Source: Gracilaria domingensis
Lineage: Eukaryota; Rhodophyta; Florideophyceae; Gracilariales; Gracilariaceae
Assembly: GCA_022539475.1 (NCBI GenBank)
Contig: VCMS01000035.1
Location: 212,436 to 276,435 of the forward strand
Direction: 5' to 3'
DNA length: 64,000 nucleotides
Positions 11,501 through 21,490 of this stretch are shown here, piece by piece; position 1 is the stretch's first letter; each line of letters starts with the position of its first letter. Both the position numbers and the translations under genes were made by a program. The notes under the pieces were generated by a model that saw only the letters and a list, made by a program, of their open reading frames with translations, was not told the origin of the DNA and made no database searches.

Positions 11501-12564
11501 AAAGTTGGCTCCGTTGCTAGTGAGGCGTACGTCTTATTATTGGTGCGATTGTGGTCTCTTGTTCCACCTTTCTGTGGAACTAGAAAACTTTCGTCCATCA
11601 CAGAGGGTAGACGGGATGGTTTTGGAAATCGTGAGCTTGAAACAATCATGTTAGCAGAGTTAATCATTTTGACGACAATGCGCTGTGACGTCGTTAACAG
11701 CAGTAAATAACCTGGTCTTGTTTTCGTGAAACACATCGCCCGAAATCGTCTCTTCGTTTCCCGAACGCGTGAGCAAGCAAACCCGGGTTGTTCTCCACGT
11801 CGATATGTACCACTCTGCACATTGAACGCCAATAGGCGACCTAAGCTTGTACAAACAGTTACAACGCTGTGAAATGGATGCAGGGCAATGTCGATCGGTT
11901 TCTCGGACATCAGCAACTGGGCATCAAAGCAGCTTTGCAGTTCTTTCTTCGATATATCCCAGACTCGGACAATGCCATTCTCGTAGACAGCTGCTACTCT
12001 TGGAATGTCGTCGTGGATGGCAACCGCAGATATTGGACACAGACGTGACTTGGCACTAGTGGCAACCCTTCCACGAACCCGGGAGAGCATTCCGTCAACA
12101 ACGCCAACATTGCTCTGGTTTCCATCTATATGGCTTCTGAGCTTAAACGGCTTTGTTACTTCGCCATCGCTCTCAACTCGTACACACCAAATGCTTGGAC
12201 TATCCGACTTAACAAACACAGCATGTTGGCCACGGGGGCTACCGCACGCTAGTGTGACAGAGCGCCCAGCATCAAAAGAGCGCTCATCAGCAAGATAGAC
12301 TGCGTGGGGACTGTCCACATAAGATACGATGTGACCGTCATGTAGAAACGCAAGGAACGACTTGGAGCCACCAACATGAACAAGTTTGTCCACTGGTGAA
12401 GTAGTGCGCAGAGTAACGCGGACTGCATTCGTCACGATGTTGTGATCTGCAATGAGATCTTTAGTGGCGGTGAGAAGTCGTGGCTGAGACGATGAAAGCG
12501 CATACTGTGGGGTATTCTTGAATCCATAAGGATGTGAAGCAATGCAGCGAAGTTGAATGTCCAT
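8509..12564 (-). CDS. Large beta-propeller/alpha-solenoid protein, coat-subunit-like
   Basis: One uninterrupted frame of 1,351 residues from the ATG at 12562-12564. The N-terminal half is made of WD-like beta-strand repeats (for example VRVWDISKK near residue 205). The middle (about 800-1030) is helical, solenoid-like. A Ser/Asp/Glu-rich linker (DDSSDDDLFG) follows, then a helical C-terminal block and a cysteine-rich end (CLRCMVC...PCPCCG) that could bind zinc. This propeller-solenoid-cysteine order and size match coat proteins such as alpha-COP and the TWD40/TTRAY subunits of the TSET/TPLATE membrane coat; that link is inferred from architecture, not from clear identity. If right, it would act in endocytic or Golgi vesicle coats. 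Alternatives are an IFT- or nucleoporin-like scaffold. It looks intact and is certainly a real gene. Confidence 0.75.
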   Translation of the reverse strand: MDIQLRCIASHPYGFKNTPQYALSSSQPRLLTATKDLIADHNIVTNAVRVTLRTTSPVDKLVHVGGSKSFLAFLHDGHIVSYVDSPHAVYLADERSFDAGRSVTLACGSPRGQHAVFVKSDSPSIWCVRVESDGEVTKPFKLRSHIDGNQSNVGVVDGMLSRVRGRVATSAKSRLCPISAVAIHDDIPRVAAVYENGIVRVWDISKKELQSCFDAQLLMSEKPIDIALHPFHSVVTVCTSLGRLLAFNVQSGTYRRGEQPGFACSRVRETKRRFRAMCFTKTRPGYLLLLTTSQRIVVKMINSANMIVSSSRFPKPSRLPSVMDESFLVPQKGGTRDHNRTNNKTYASLATEPTFGLFSCTLDTTGNVYVFQSSVAGLPAIQRPITSGLDSGFSFKSGDIFKGPVLVDSDSLVIHQGSLFRYELGVEQISFCCQLPPGDIQRIEVARDADGFCVGALVFYDGDSEADNNSYADPEPPEKYVLCTRRENEQWNVSEPVGGKTGCFLGAAGEQDKIFIVSSSGSSASLFSFAAPSNKHGLQETRQSRGVQRFKLVSGGVRRVFRTPFARWNAVLYHDIDHNRLVVSRNAFESDSYVRDNYHDAAMAFAVDDDSAVALRENEIVIDVRWQKLPSRSDQYIGAIMTDRRIFFVRHILSVHSVFDMQSIQRKVVPFCVPNMSWVGPSILLAQGNSVFSVALNSQADLVVNLSNGGHLPALVACLPDRIVHTITSPDPSQCSLAIATRPYSALSSTVRGMLSFENLKSRRSPDIADKVKAVLDTHDASQASAEVTDSLIESNLTPIAYLISVSAEGRGSLSPLRRAALLGRLGDFNGSLNILEEEYARLPSSAEFHDGTELFRMIQRTLNMSFAAGDFAVGRRCSTLLGRKGTFSAFVDTEGGYAALRSVITAARISRNTYLLEVLRPLLEKSSVSSVATDSSMIVKQRDRQNLQRAIKAVNASAISLGSVDQRVIMVRVPPEEDAEGRPLPAQQTKLVTNTTKHVSDRLLVMRREVFHEYESFGGQTGLSYAADEFDGNVTPVRVTEQPSRDQAKGGLDDSSDDDLFGTTKQERAEGADEGGAMHEEMASSDQRDLTDITRRNTEETRRMIATQKEKNEVARGELKAAAGQMVVSQRNLHASGAPAGSIRAPEIFERAVAKYSNKRFVLAQKELDSALRSIARGRERGVIVSSELLNGIVFYQMACRIRIAMEEIASGEHANTIPGRVTYAQLANGLTKLQLSVADRIDGLVQAADANILLGNFGTAAQAMRLVKQLGIPDGSRASLREKYAVCQTRGFVDTMPQSFGSVCFRSLKVISTSPCLRCMVCPAVFATDIGIVASNPCPCCGVGQVVLS

Positions 12565-12929
12565 GTCGTTGCGTCTGTGCGTGAACTGTCACAGAATTCG
12601 AGTCATGATGAAATACACTTGTTGATCGATTCGCGTGGATGGTGACAGAAGAAGTTCTGTACAAACGCTACGTCATAACAGCTTCCGTCATAACAGCTTC
12701 CCGTTTTGATTTTGCTACCAACCGCAGATGACATAGTAGGAGCAAGAATCAGAATTAGCTCGGCATATACGTAGCACTACGGTAGCAACCCCAATTTTTC
12801 CTTGTTTCCAACCTACCGGTCTTTCTACAAGTTGAAATTACTAAGTTGGAAAATTAATATGAGGCGGTCATTCAATGTTGTCAAACATTTTCAATCTTTT
12901 GACAAAAGTGAAACACTTCCAGTTTTCGT

Positions 12930-13077
12930 GATGTGTAGACGCTTTTATGCGCATGAAACGCTCAGGCGCTGTCCAAACAAGCGAGTACGTGAACGCGTTC
13001 ACGCCGTGAATCTTTAACGCTATAAAACAAAGCACTATAATTTAAAACGAGAAATGTCCCTCTCTTTCAAGAGAGGG
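12930..13077. repeat. Composite repeat shared with the DIRS element
   Basis: 12930-12965 matches the stretch just before the right terminal repeat of the DIRS element (37010-37040, GTAGACGC(C/T)TTTATGCGCATGAAACGC). 12963-13002 matches the reverse complement of the DIRS left flank (about 32955-33000, TGTCCAAACA...GCGAG..ACGTGAACG). It contains the palindrome GTGAACGCGTTCAC (12989-13002) and a 9-bp hairpin CCCTCTCTT-TC-AAGAGAGGG (13058-13077); the DIRS leader has similar CTCTTT..AAAGAG hairpins. Probably a relic of a DIRS end or of a small element using the same ends. The rest of 12565-13258 shows no gene. Confidence 0.5.
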
Positions 13078-13261
13078 CCACACAGTGGGTCATGTTGTTG
13101 ACTGCTTACTATGCCGCTTGTACTCAATACAATGCACTAATGCGGCCGACGGCGGGTGCGTAATCAGTGCGGAGTGATCATACCATGACGCAATAACTGT
13201 GACAACTTGTCTCGCATGACAATTTGCCACTAGTTCCAAAACGCTTGAGACTCTTTTTGTG

Positions 13262-14449
13262 ATGGCATACACACCCATTCTTCTAACGATCGTCAGAGAA
13301 ACAGAGCTCAGAAAGTCTCTGAATCATGCCGTCTCCGCATCGGTTTTTTATGTTACAAGAAAACGACCATGGTCCACAAAGTCTTTTATGCCTCCAACCC
13401 AAACTCGCCGACATACCTCGTTTGCGTCTATAACAGACTTTCTCAGTCCAACAAACTTCAAGAAGGACTACCGCATGACACACAACTTGTTCTATAAGCT
13501 TGTCGCAATAATTTCTCCGTTTATCTCTAAGAACAAAGTAATGGGAGAACGATCAGGACTCCCTGTTCTAGATACAGCAATTACGCTTGGCATAATAATC
13601 AGTATTACAGCTAGTGGCAGTGTTGATACCTTGCATCAACTCTTTCGTGTCGGACGATCAATGGTACGCACAGTGTTCAAGGAACCTTGTGTAGTGCTTT
13701 CTTCAGTTCTCACTATTCCCAGAATTCCCAGAAAGTTCCCAGAGCTTGAAAAGTTATCAAATGGGTTCAAGAAGTCACGATCTCGTATTGACCCGTTTAC
13801 AGGATGCAATGGTGCGATTGATGGCATTGGTATCATCATTGGAGCGCCACGAAGAAATAGGGCTAAGTACTGGTGTCGGAAGGGCTTTTATGCTCTTCCA
13901 GTGCGAACAATGGTAGATTCAAAAGGCTGGTTTCTGTTTTTCTCTGCTATGTGTGTTATATCAACTCATGATTCGCTTGCATATGCCTCCTTTAGATTGT
14001 CGAAGTTTTTGCGAGAACGAAATTTGCCTAGTGATATCTATATCGTTGGAGATGAAGCGTATGTTTGCACGAATAATTTAATAACTCTTATTCCAAACTC
14101 GCAGGTTCGGTTTTGGATTGAGAAGGCCTTCAACTATTTTTTGTCATCGATGCGTGTTCATGTAGAAAAAGCTTTTGGTCCCCTAGTTTCAAGGTGAAGG
14201 AGTCTACAGAAGCGGCTTAATTATACTGTGAACATTTGTGCCAGCATTGTGGCCCTTTGCATGAAGCTGCAAAAGTTTTGTATAGATGAAGGACAGGAAA
14301 AGGAGCGTAAGGTCACTGTATCGGAACAGAATGCCATCGAAAATGATGTGTCAAAAGGGTACTCTACTTGCAAGGATATGTTTGCTAATATGGATTCTGT
14401 TCAGAGGGATCAGCCTTCATGTGACACAATCGACGCACAAGCGCTCTAA
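13262..14449 (+). pseudogene. Harbinger (PIF) transposase, DDE_Tnp_4 family, one nonsense change
   Basis: The frame runs 13262-14449 with a single TGA at 14195-14197. The RNase H-fold catalytic triad is readable: Asp in GAIDG, Asp in VGDEAY and Glu in VEKAFG. The TGA falls where the family has Trp (FGPLVSR-x-RSLQKRL, usually RWRxL), so it is most simply TGG changed to TGA, and the frame continues for 84 codons after it. The transposase cuts and pastes Harbinger DNA and usually needs a Myb/SANT-like partner encoded by the same element; a likely partner lies convergently just downstream. Terminal inverted repeats were not found. Family confidence is high. Whether other copies supply activity is unknown. 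Confidence 0.85.
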
Positions 14450-14509
14450 AATGGTGGAGCTCATTAGAGCACGTAACATTCGTCGTCCTGATTTAATTGG
14501 AGTCCCTCC
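14417..14509 (-). pseudogene. C-terminal piece of the Harbinger partner gene, cut by a Gypsy insertion
   Basis: On the minus strand this short frame ends at TGA 14417-14419. It is in phase with the open frame on the other side of the Gypsy element (26318-26392) once the element and one copy of its 5-bp target duplication are taken out, which gives about 30 residues after the junction (KGTPIKSGRRMLRALMSST and a little more). It converges with the transposase gene, an arrangement common in Harbinger elements. Confidence 0.55.
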
Positions 14510-15368
14510 TGTAGAGCAAAACGCCCTTTGTGGGGATGCACCGAGGTGCTTTTCATAGTTTGTTGATCCGTTACCGGCTTCGACACCTCAGGTTATGAGA
14601 GGCTACTGGGGTAGTGCCCCTATTTTGGGGTATGCCTAGGAAGGGTAGTATTTCTGCACACGTGTGCCAAGTTGGCCCGATCGCGCGGGCGCCGTGGCAA
14701 GCCTGCCACGGGGGCACACCTGTAGTGTATTGGCCGGCAGCGCCGGATAGTTAGATATTTTAATTGATATTTTCAAGTGCCGTATATAAGTGGCGGCACT
14801 TGCCGCCACTGTACGGGAAGTAAACCTCAACGAGACCTTTGGCTCTGATCTTCTTGCCGCTTGCGCACGGTCACAAGCCCCATCCTGGGGAATACCGCCG
14901 CAATTCCGGGCTGATCAACCAACCTCCATCTCTGAGGAGTATTAATCCGTCGTCACGGCATCCTTACTATCCATTCTATTGTTTTTACTTCCGTCTTACG
15001 GCTCTTCGATACTCTGCCCTGTCATACAGGTTCGGCCCATTAGTCTTGGGACTTATTCCCGTTATCTCGAGTCAGTGCTCCGCAGTGCGGCTCGCTGGCT
15101 AATCTTTTGTCGTCCCATACCGTTGGGCTGGATACCCCCACTCGCTGTGGCTCGCCGGAACCATCCGGATACCTACGCCGATTCTACCTTCTTTACCTCC
15201 GACTGCACGCCCAGATCGGGGCCACCCGGATTTACACCCGGCTCGTGTTGGCCCTATCGGAGGGTTCTGTCACTGCGCCTGCCCCTGTAGGGAGCAGGGT
15301 TGGAACACCCCTGTCGGTGCTCTTCCTCGACGCGGCTGTTGTCTTCCCGTCACCGGGTTTGCACCACA
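14510..15368 (+). repeat. 5' LTR of the 11.8-kb Gypsy element
   Basis: 859 bp, TGTAGAGCAA ... TTGCACCACA. TATATAA at 14783-14789 is followed at once by a perfect 8-bp hairpin GTGGCGGC-ACTT-GCCGCCAC (14790-14809), so transcription probably starts near 14810. Many other short GC hairpins follow, for example CCCCA-TCC-TGGGG, CCGGA-ACCA-TCCGG and CCCG-TCAC-CGGG (15346-15357). Confidence 0.92.
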
Positions 15369-15574
15369 AACTGGTCTCCCGACCTAGAATCGGCTTTATT
15401 GGCCAACGTTTGTTGGAGTTGGTTCGTTTGTTTGGAGCCCAGATAGTTGGGAATATCCGTTCTCACAGTTCTCTCATTGTCCGTTTTCGGAAGTTGTTTT
15501 GGTTGCCAATTGGCCGACTGTGTCGTTGAACGATATCGTCCCGTCGCAGGAGTAGCGCGCCACGTGCCGCTTCT

Positions 15575-17542
15575 GTGCCCGGCTCGTCCGGCTTGTCGGC
15601 AAGTTTGCCTCCGTTGCCGAAGGACGCACTGGATGTCCCAGGCAATGGCGACCAGAAACCGGCTTCCCAGGGCCTCCGTTCTGATAACGGGACCCCACCC
15701 ACTCGTGGGCCAACTGAAACCGCACCTGCGGCTGATGCCGCCGCAGCGGTTGACGTTATGTCGTCGCGGTCCGACGAGTATACCCTCCGTGAATTAGAGG
15801 CTCAGGTTCGCATCCTGCAGAACTCCCAAGTGGGCCTCATCCGGGATATTACGAAACTCCGGCAACGGCTCGATGAAGCCGGTGTTCGGGATGTTTCGAG
15901 CGACGTCCGTGTTTTACGGTCTGATGTCAACCAGATTATGGAACACCGACAGGTGTCGGCTGCCCTGCACGAGCAGGCTTCCGCACGCCTGGATCACCTG
16001 GCTACCCGTCTGGAGACGGTCGAGCAAATCATCGTATCTGATGCTGTTGAGCCGGGAGCCCCGGTTTCTGAGGGTTCTCAGCACTCGCGCCGTTCCCGGG
16101 ATCGTCCGGCAAAGACGAAGGTCAAGGTTGAGTCTGACTCGTCTTCTTCATCCTCTTCTGCTGAGGAGGGCCCTCAAAAGGGATCGTCTACCGACTCTTC
16201 GGACAGCGTGGAAGAGCGCTCTCGCTATCGTGCATCCCGTTCGCGGGCTACTGAAGCCAGCTCTGGTGTTGCACGAGGCCGTACGAAAGGACGGAGACAC
16301 CTTGGATTGAAGGAATTGAGGACGACAAACTTACAGTATCGGAAGCTGCTATCGTATCGATACTATCGGCTTGATGACACGACGCCACAGAGAACCCCAC
16401 GTGGGACTGGCAAGGTACGAAACCATCTCCGACAAATGGAGCTCACGCTGAAGCCCCACAAGTTCTCTGGGGAGGATCCAATTCTTGTCTTGGATTTTCT
16501 TGGCCGCTTCGTGGCGGAAGCCGATGTACTTTGGATGAGCGAGGCACAGGCCTACATTGCGCTGCCGTACTTCTTGACGGGCGTAGCCGAAGACCAGTAC
16601 AACTCGGTTCGTGGGTTGACCCAAGCCTCTGAGGGAGGAGTTACGTGCTGGCCGGAAGCGGTACAATATCTCCTGCGCTCTTACGCAACAGGCAATGCGA
16701 TACAAGGTGGTATACTCGCGCTGCGAGACACGAAGCAAGGAGCCGAAGAGTCGGAAACCGTTTATTCGACCCGCCTCAATAAGGCTTTCCACAGATGTGG
16801 CAACGTGTTCTCGGCAGCTGAGCGGTGCACGATGTTCGTCGATGGCCTAGATCGTTCGATCAGGACACTGGTTGCCCGTTATCGGGAGAACAAACGCCGG
16901 ATTACTTATCTGGAACTAGTCCAATTTGCCCAAGATGAGGGAGATGCAGCTCGCGCACGCACTGGTGTCAAGACGCGCACGCGCCGACTCCTTCATGTAA
17001 AAGGCCGGGACTCTTCACTGCCTCACTCGCGAGGTTCTGTTCAAGGGGTTTATGATAACCTACACCTGTGACAGGACGATGGCTCAATGCCGAGTTCGGA
17101 ATTGCCGTCGACGACGGAGCAGTCTACAGTGGACGTAGACCCCGCTCTGTACGCCGGACGTCAAGTCCCGGCATTGCCCGTGCCGCACTCTGGCGGATAT
17201 CGAAGCCAACGCCCTGGATGGAGGGACCCGTATCGTCCTCGACAGGAGCGCCGGCCGCCCAACGCGGATCTTCTTCGTCACCTTATTTGTCATACCTGTT
17301 ACAGGCCAGGGCACATCGCTCCGAATTGCTTAATGCCCATACGGGATATGGCGAAGATAGTGCCTCAGTATGAGTCGTTGACGCCCGCCGAGCGGGAACG
17401 TGTTCCCGTCAAATCGTACCTTCGTGCGAAGGCGGAGACTCAGCCTGGAAACCAGGAAACGGTGCCATCGAATGGTGGAACTGTAGAGGCCCCTGCGGAA
17501 TCGCAACCTCCGCAGATTGGCGGCGACGCTCAGAAAAACTGA
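15575..17542 (+). mobile_element. gag region of the 11.8-kb Gypsy element
   Basis: Codes for a nucleocapsid precursor: a Pro/Ala-rich start, a coiled-coil-like stretch (LRELEAQVRILQNSQVGLIR), a serine-rich acidic tract, the retrotransposon gag core (about 16440-16950) and a CCHC zinc knuckle CHTCYRPGHIAPNC near 17290. The protein would package element RNA. Fossil; not in a single unbroken frame. Confidence 0.8.
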
Positions 17543-17699
17543 GCAAGGGAGCCTCCAGCAATGGAGAGGCGCCCCCAGCGACGGGGTTTAGTGCGCCTGA
17601 GGCTGAGAAGCCTCGCTCCCCGGTCACAATCCTTTCGAGGAAACTGGCCACTAGAGACGTGGATTCTGAGCACCTTGGTGTCTTGCGTCGCCCGTGGAT

Positions 17700-20600
17700 A
17701 CGGTCTAAGAACAACCGGTTCCCGGATAGAGTCCTGGTCATAGCGAAACGTAACTACAAAGTTTACGCCGACCTAGGTGTTTCCGACCTGTACATGGTTC
17801 GGCAGTTGTCCGTGCTCGATACAGGAGCTGGGGATTTAGGGGATTCCAAATTTCTTGGTTGAATCGATGATTCCGCCGCACTTGCGGTCTCGCGTTCGTG
17901 CGGCGCCGCAGATTGATATAGCGGATGCGAACAATCGGCCACTTTCGACTGTGGGAGTAATAGACCTGCTCGTCAGGCTTGGCCGCTACGTGGTGAAGCT
18001 CGATTTCTTGGTTTGCAAGCAACTCGCTGCGCCGGTTATCCTCGGCTGCGACTTCTGTGACCGCTTCGTCGATGCAATTCGACCGCGGAAGCGAACCATC
18101 GAAATGGAAGATGGGACTACTGTACCGATCGTTCGGCGTCTCCTTCGCCGGGCTTCAAAGAAGCAAGTCCCTTTGCCTGCGGCGCAGGAGCCTACAGCCC
18201 ATGAACGGAAGTCTACAAAGCTCCGAGTAGCTCGGTCTATTTCCATCCTGCCTGAATCACAGGTCTGGGTTACTGTGACGTCTCCACAATGTGGCTTACA
18301 AACGGTACAACCGTTGTCTGCGTTACAGGAGAAGCATCAGCTTGCCCTCGCTAATGGGATTGTTTTCGTCCAACCCGAGAAGCCTTTTCAGGTGCTGGTT
18401 GCGAACTTCAGCCGTTTTCCTCAACGGTTGGTTAGGAGCCAAGTTATTGGTTCATTGCTTCCGCACCCTGCGGCTATAGTGCCTACTCAGGTTTCTATTG
18501 CCGAGGTTCTCAGAATCCTCGAAGCTGAGAAGGGGGAGGCGGAACGGAACAATTCCGAACCGAATACTGGACCGAACAGTTCGTCGGAAGATGCTAGGCC
18601 GACTTCGTCGGATGCAAATAACCGTAGCCTGCCGAAGGAGGCAATGACGACCTCGTCGGACAGTAATGATACGGACCTGAGTGCTGCTGACACGAAGGAT
18701 AAGGCAGTACAGGAGCTTGAGTCTCTGGACTTCAGTCATGTCCCAGAGACTCACCGCGATAAATTGCGGCATATGCTCAAAGAGTTCACGCCCATGTGGG
18801 ATGGTTCCCTCGGGAAGATTGGTATTACCGAACATCGGAATGATTTACTACCGAATACTCGGCCCATCTCACAGCACCCTTACAGGGCAGGACCGACAGC
18901 TCGGGAGGAGGAGAAGGCTCTGGTAGAGAAGATGATCCGCGCTGGAGTTATCGAGCCGGCTCAGTCACCATGGGCATCCCCAGTGGTGCTCGCGCCCAAA
19001 GCTGATGGGTCTTGGCGATTTTGCATCGACTACCGCAAGTTGAATGCGGCTACGGTCAAGGATGTGTATCCTATCCCACGAATGGATGAATGCATCGATT
19101 CATTGGGCGACGCGAAGATGTTCACAACCCTAGACGCGAATTGGGGCTATTGGCAAGTTCCCGTGAGGGCTGAGGATCGTGACAAGAAAGCCTTCGTTTG
19201 TCATGAAAGATTGTACCGATTCAATCGGATGCCCTTTGGGTTAACGAACGCGCCAGCCACTTTTCAACGAGCTGTGGATATTTTGCTGGCCTGCTTCAAG
19301 TGGAAGACTTGCCTGGTATACCTGGATGACATCATTGTCTACTCTAGCAACCTGGATGAGCACTTGACCCATGTATGGGATGTGATGCGAGTCCTACGCG
19401 ATGCAGGCATTACGCTTAAGCTCAAGAAGTGTGAGTTCTTTACCGAAACCGTCAGGTATCTCGGCCATGTTATCCGTCCGGGACGGCTTTCGATTGACGA
19501 AGTACGCGTGAAATCCCTCAAAGAGGCTAAGCATCCGAGGACGCAGACGGAACTCCGATCTTTTCTCGGCTTGTGCAATGTGTATCGCTGCTTCATTCCG
19601 AACTTCGCGGATATCGCTACACCTCTGAACGAGCTTCTTCGCAAAGGACAGCCAGTCGACCTGGAAGAATTCGACGACCGCAAGGCCGCGGCTTTCTCGT
19701 CGCTCGTGGACGCGGTGACATCGCCACCTGTTCTATCCCTGCCTAGGGCTGGTTTGCCGTATGCAGTAGATACGGATGCGAGCGACTACCAAGTCGGCTG
19801 TGCCCTATTCCAGACCACCAATGATGGCGAGCGATTGTCAATTGGGTATTGGTCAAGGAGCCTCAACGTTCACGAGAGGAATTACTCGGTATCCGAGAAG
19901 GAGTGCTTGGCAGTTGTCTAGGCATTACAGACACTGCGGCCCTATCTTATGGGGACCCGCTTCATTGTTCATACAGATCATTCGGCCTTACGCTGGCTAC
20001 TCTCTATAGCAGAGCTATCTGGCCGCTTCATGCGATGGAGACTTCGCTTGTCGGAATTCGACTTCGAAATCCGTTACAAGAAAGGACTCCTGAACACTCA
20101 GGCTGATGCACTGTCCCGCTTGGAAACAGCGGCTGAAGCTGCGCCAGTCGATGATATGGAGATACCGTGCTTCCTCGCGGAAGACGGCTCGAGCGATGCC
20201 GATGAAGAATCGGAAGGATGAGACATCTACGATGCTGTTCTAGCCGTGTCAGACACGCAACCCGAACCGGGCTCTTTCGTACCGATCAAGCCGGAGGAAC
20301 TCATCCGGGAGCAGCACAACGACCTTTTTTGTACGGAGATTCGTAGTCGTCTAAACGGTGGAGCACAGTTGCCTTTCGTCGAGAACGACCAAGGATTTCT
20401 AATCCGAACTGTCAGAAACAGGCCACAGATTGTGTTTCCGCACTCACTTCAATCACGAGTTCTGCATTTGTCGCACTATGCGAAGTTGTCAGCCCACCCT
20501 GGTGGCAGGAAGTTGTACTACACCTTACGGAAGGACTTTTACTGGCCAGCAATGGCTTGCGACGCGTATGCCACTGTTCGTGGATGTTCTGACTGCGCGA

Positions 20601-21490
20601 AGAACCGCGTCAAGCTGCGGAAGTATTCCAAGAAGTTGGTACTATTCCCTGCTAGGGCTCCACTTAAGTTTGTGGCGATCGATCTACTCGGTGAGTTTAT
20701 TCGCACCCGCCGGGGAAACCGGTTTTTGCTTGTTATCACCGACCGCTTTTCTAAGCTGGTACGGACTGTGCCTTTAACGAAGGATACTGCTAGTGCGGTC
20801 GCCCAAGCTTTTGTTACTCACTGAGTTTTCGTCTACGGACCGCCGATTGACTTACTATCGGATAATGGGCCGCAGTTCACGGCCAAGTTCTTTCAGGACG
20901 TATGCCGCATCTTGCGGGTCCAAAACTGGTTTACGACAACATATCATCCCCAGAGTAATAGGCAGGTTGAGCGTTTTAACCGCACGATGCTCAAAGCATT
21001 GCGGACGTTTGTTGCCGAGCATCCGTTGGAATGGGATCAGTACACCGATGCGGTGACATATGCCTACAAAACGCAGGTTCATCGCACGACTCAGATATCG
21101 CCGTTCGAGCTTGTGCTATCACGCGTCCCACCTTCGGTGGCTATCGAGCCACAGCCAACTTTGGATAAGTTTCCGTCGCCCCGTCTACACAGGGACGCCT
21201 GGAAGGACTGGCTTAAGAACATTATCCCTACAGTTGGGCAGAATATCGCTAAGGCACAGGCCGCATACAAGCGGAATTTTGACGCTAGAGTGCGTAAGAA
21301 TGCCCCCCAGATCAGGGAAGGTAGCTATGCCTTCGTACGGAAGGAGTACTACAACCCCGAGAAGGAGAAGCGCCACAAGCTTTCTCCTATCGCGGACGGC
21401 CCGTTCCGGGTTATTGCTGTTACCGACACAACGGTTGTCCTTGATATCAAGGTAGAGCACGAGCGTTTGTCGCTAGATCGCATAACGCCT
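17700..21490 (+). mobile_element. pol region: protease, reverse transcriptase, RNase H, integrase
   Basis: Domains in order: aspartic protease (LSVLDTGAG near 17810), reverse transcriptase (about 18750-19640; GSWRFCIDYRKLN, and YLDDIIVYS near 19320), RNase H (about 19740-20130; VDTDASDYQVG), integrase with its zinc-binding HHCC head (about 20460-20610; CSDCAKNR) and core (AIDLLGEF, LSDNGPQF, QVERFNRT). These are the hallmarks of the Ty3/Gypsy order. A few breaks interrupt the reading. Confidence 0.9.

Noticed and set aside
14839-15529. Open frames inside the LTRs as genes
   Set aside because: They repeat identically in both LTRs, have no domain and follow LTR sequence constraints.
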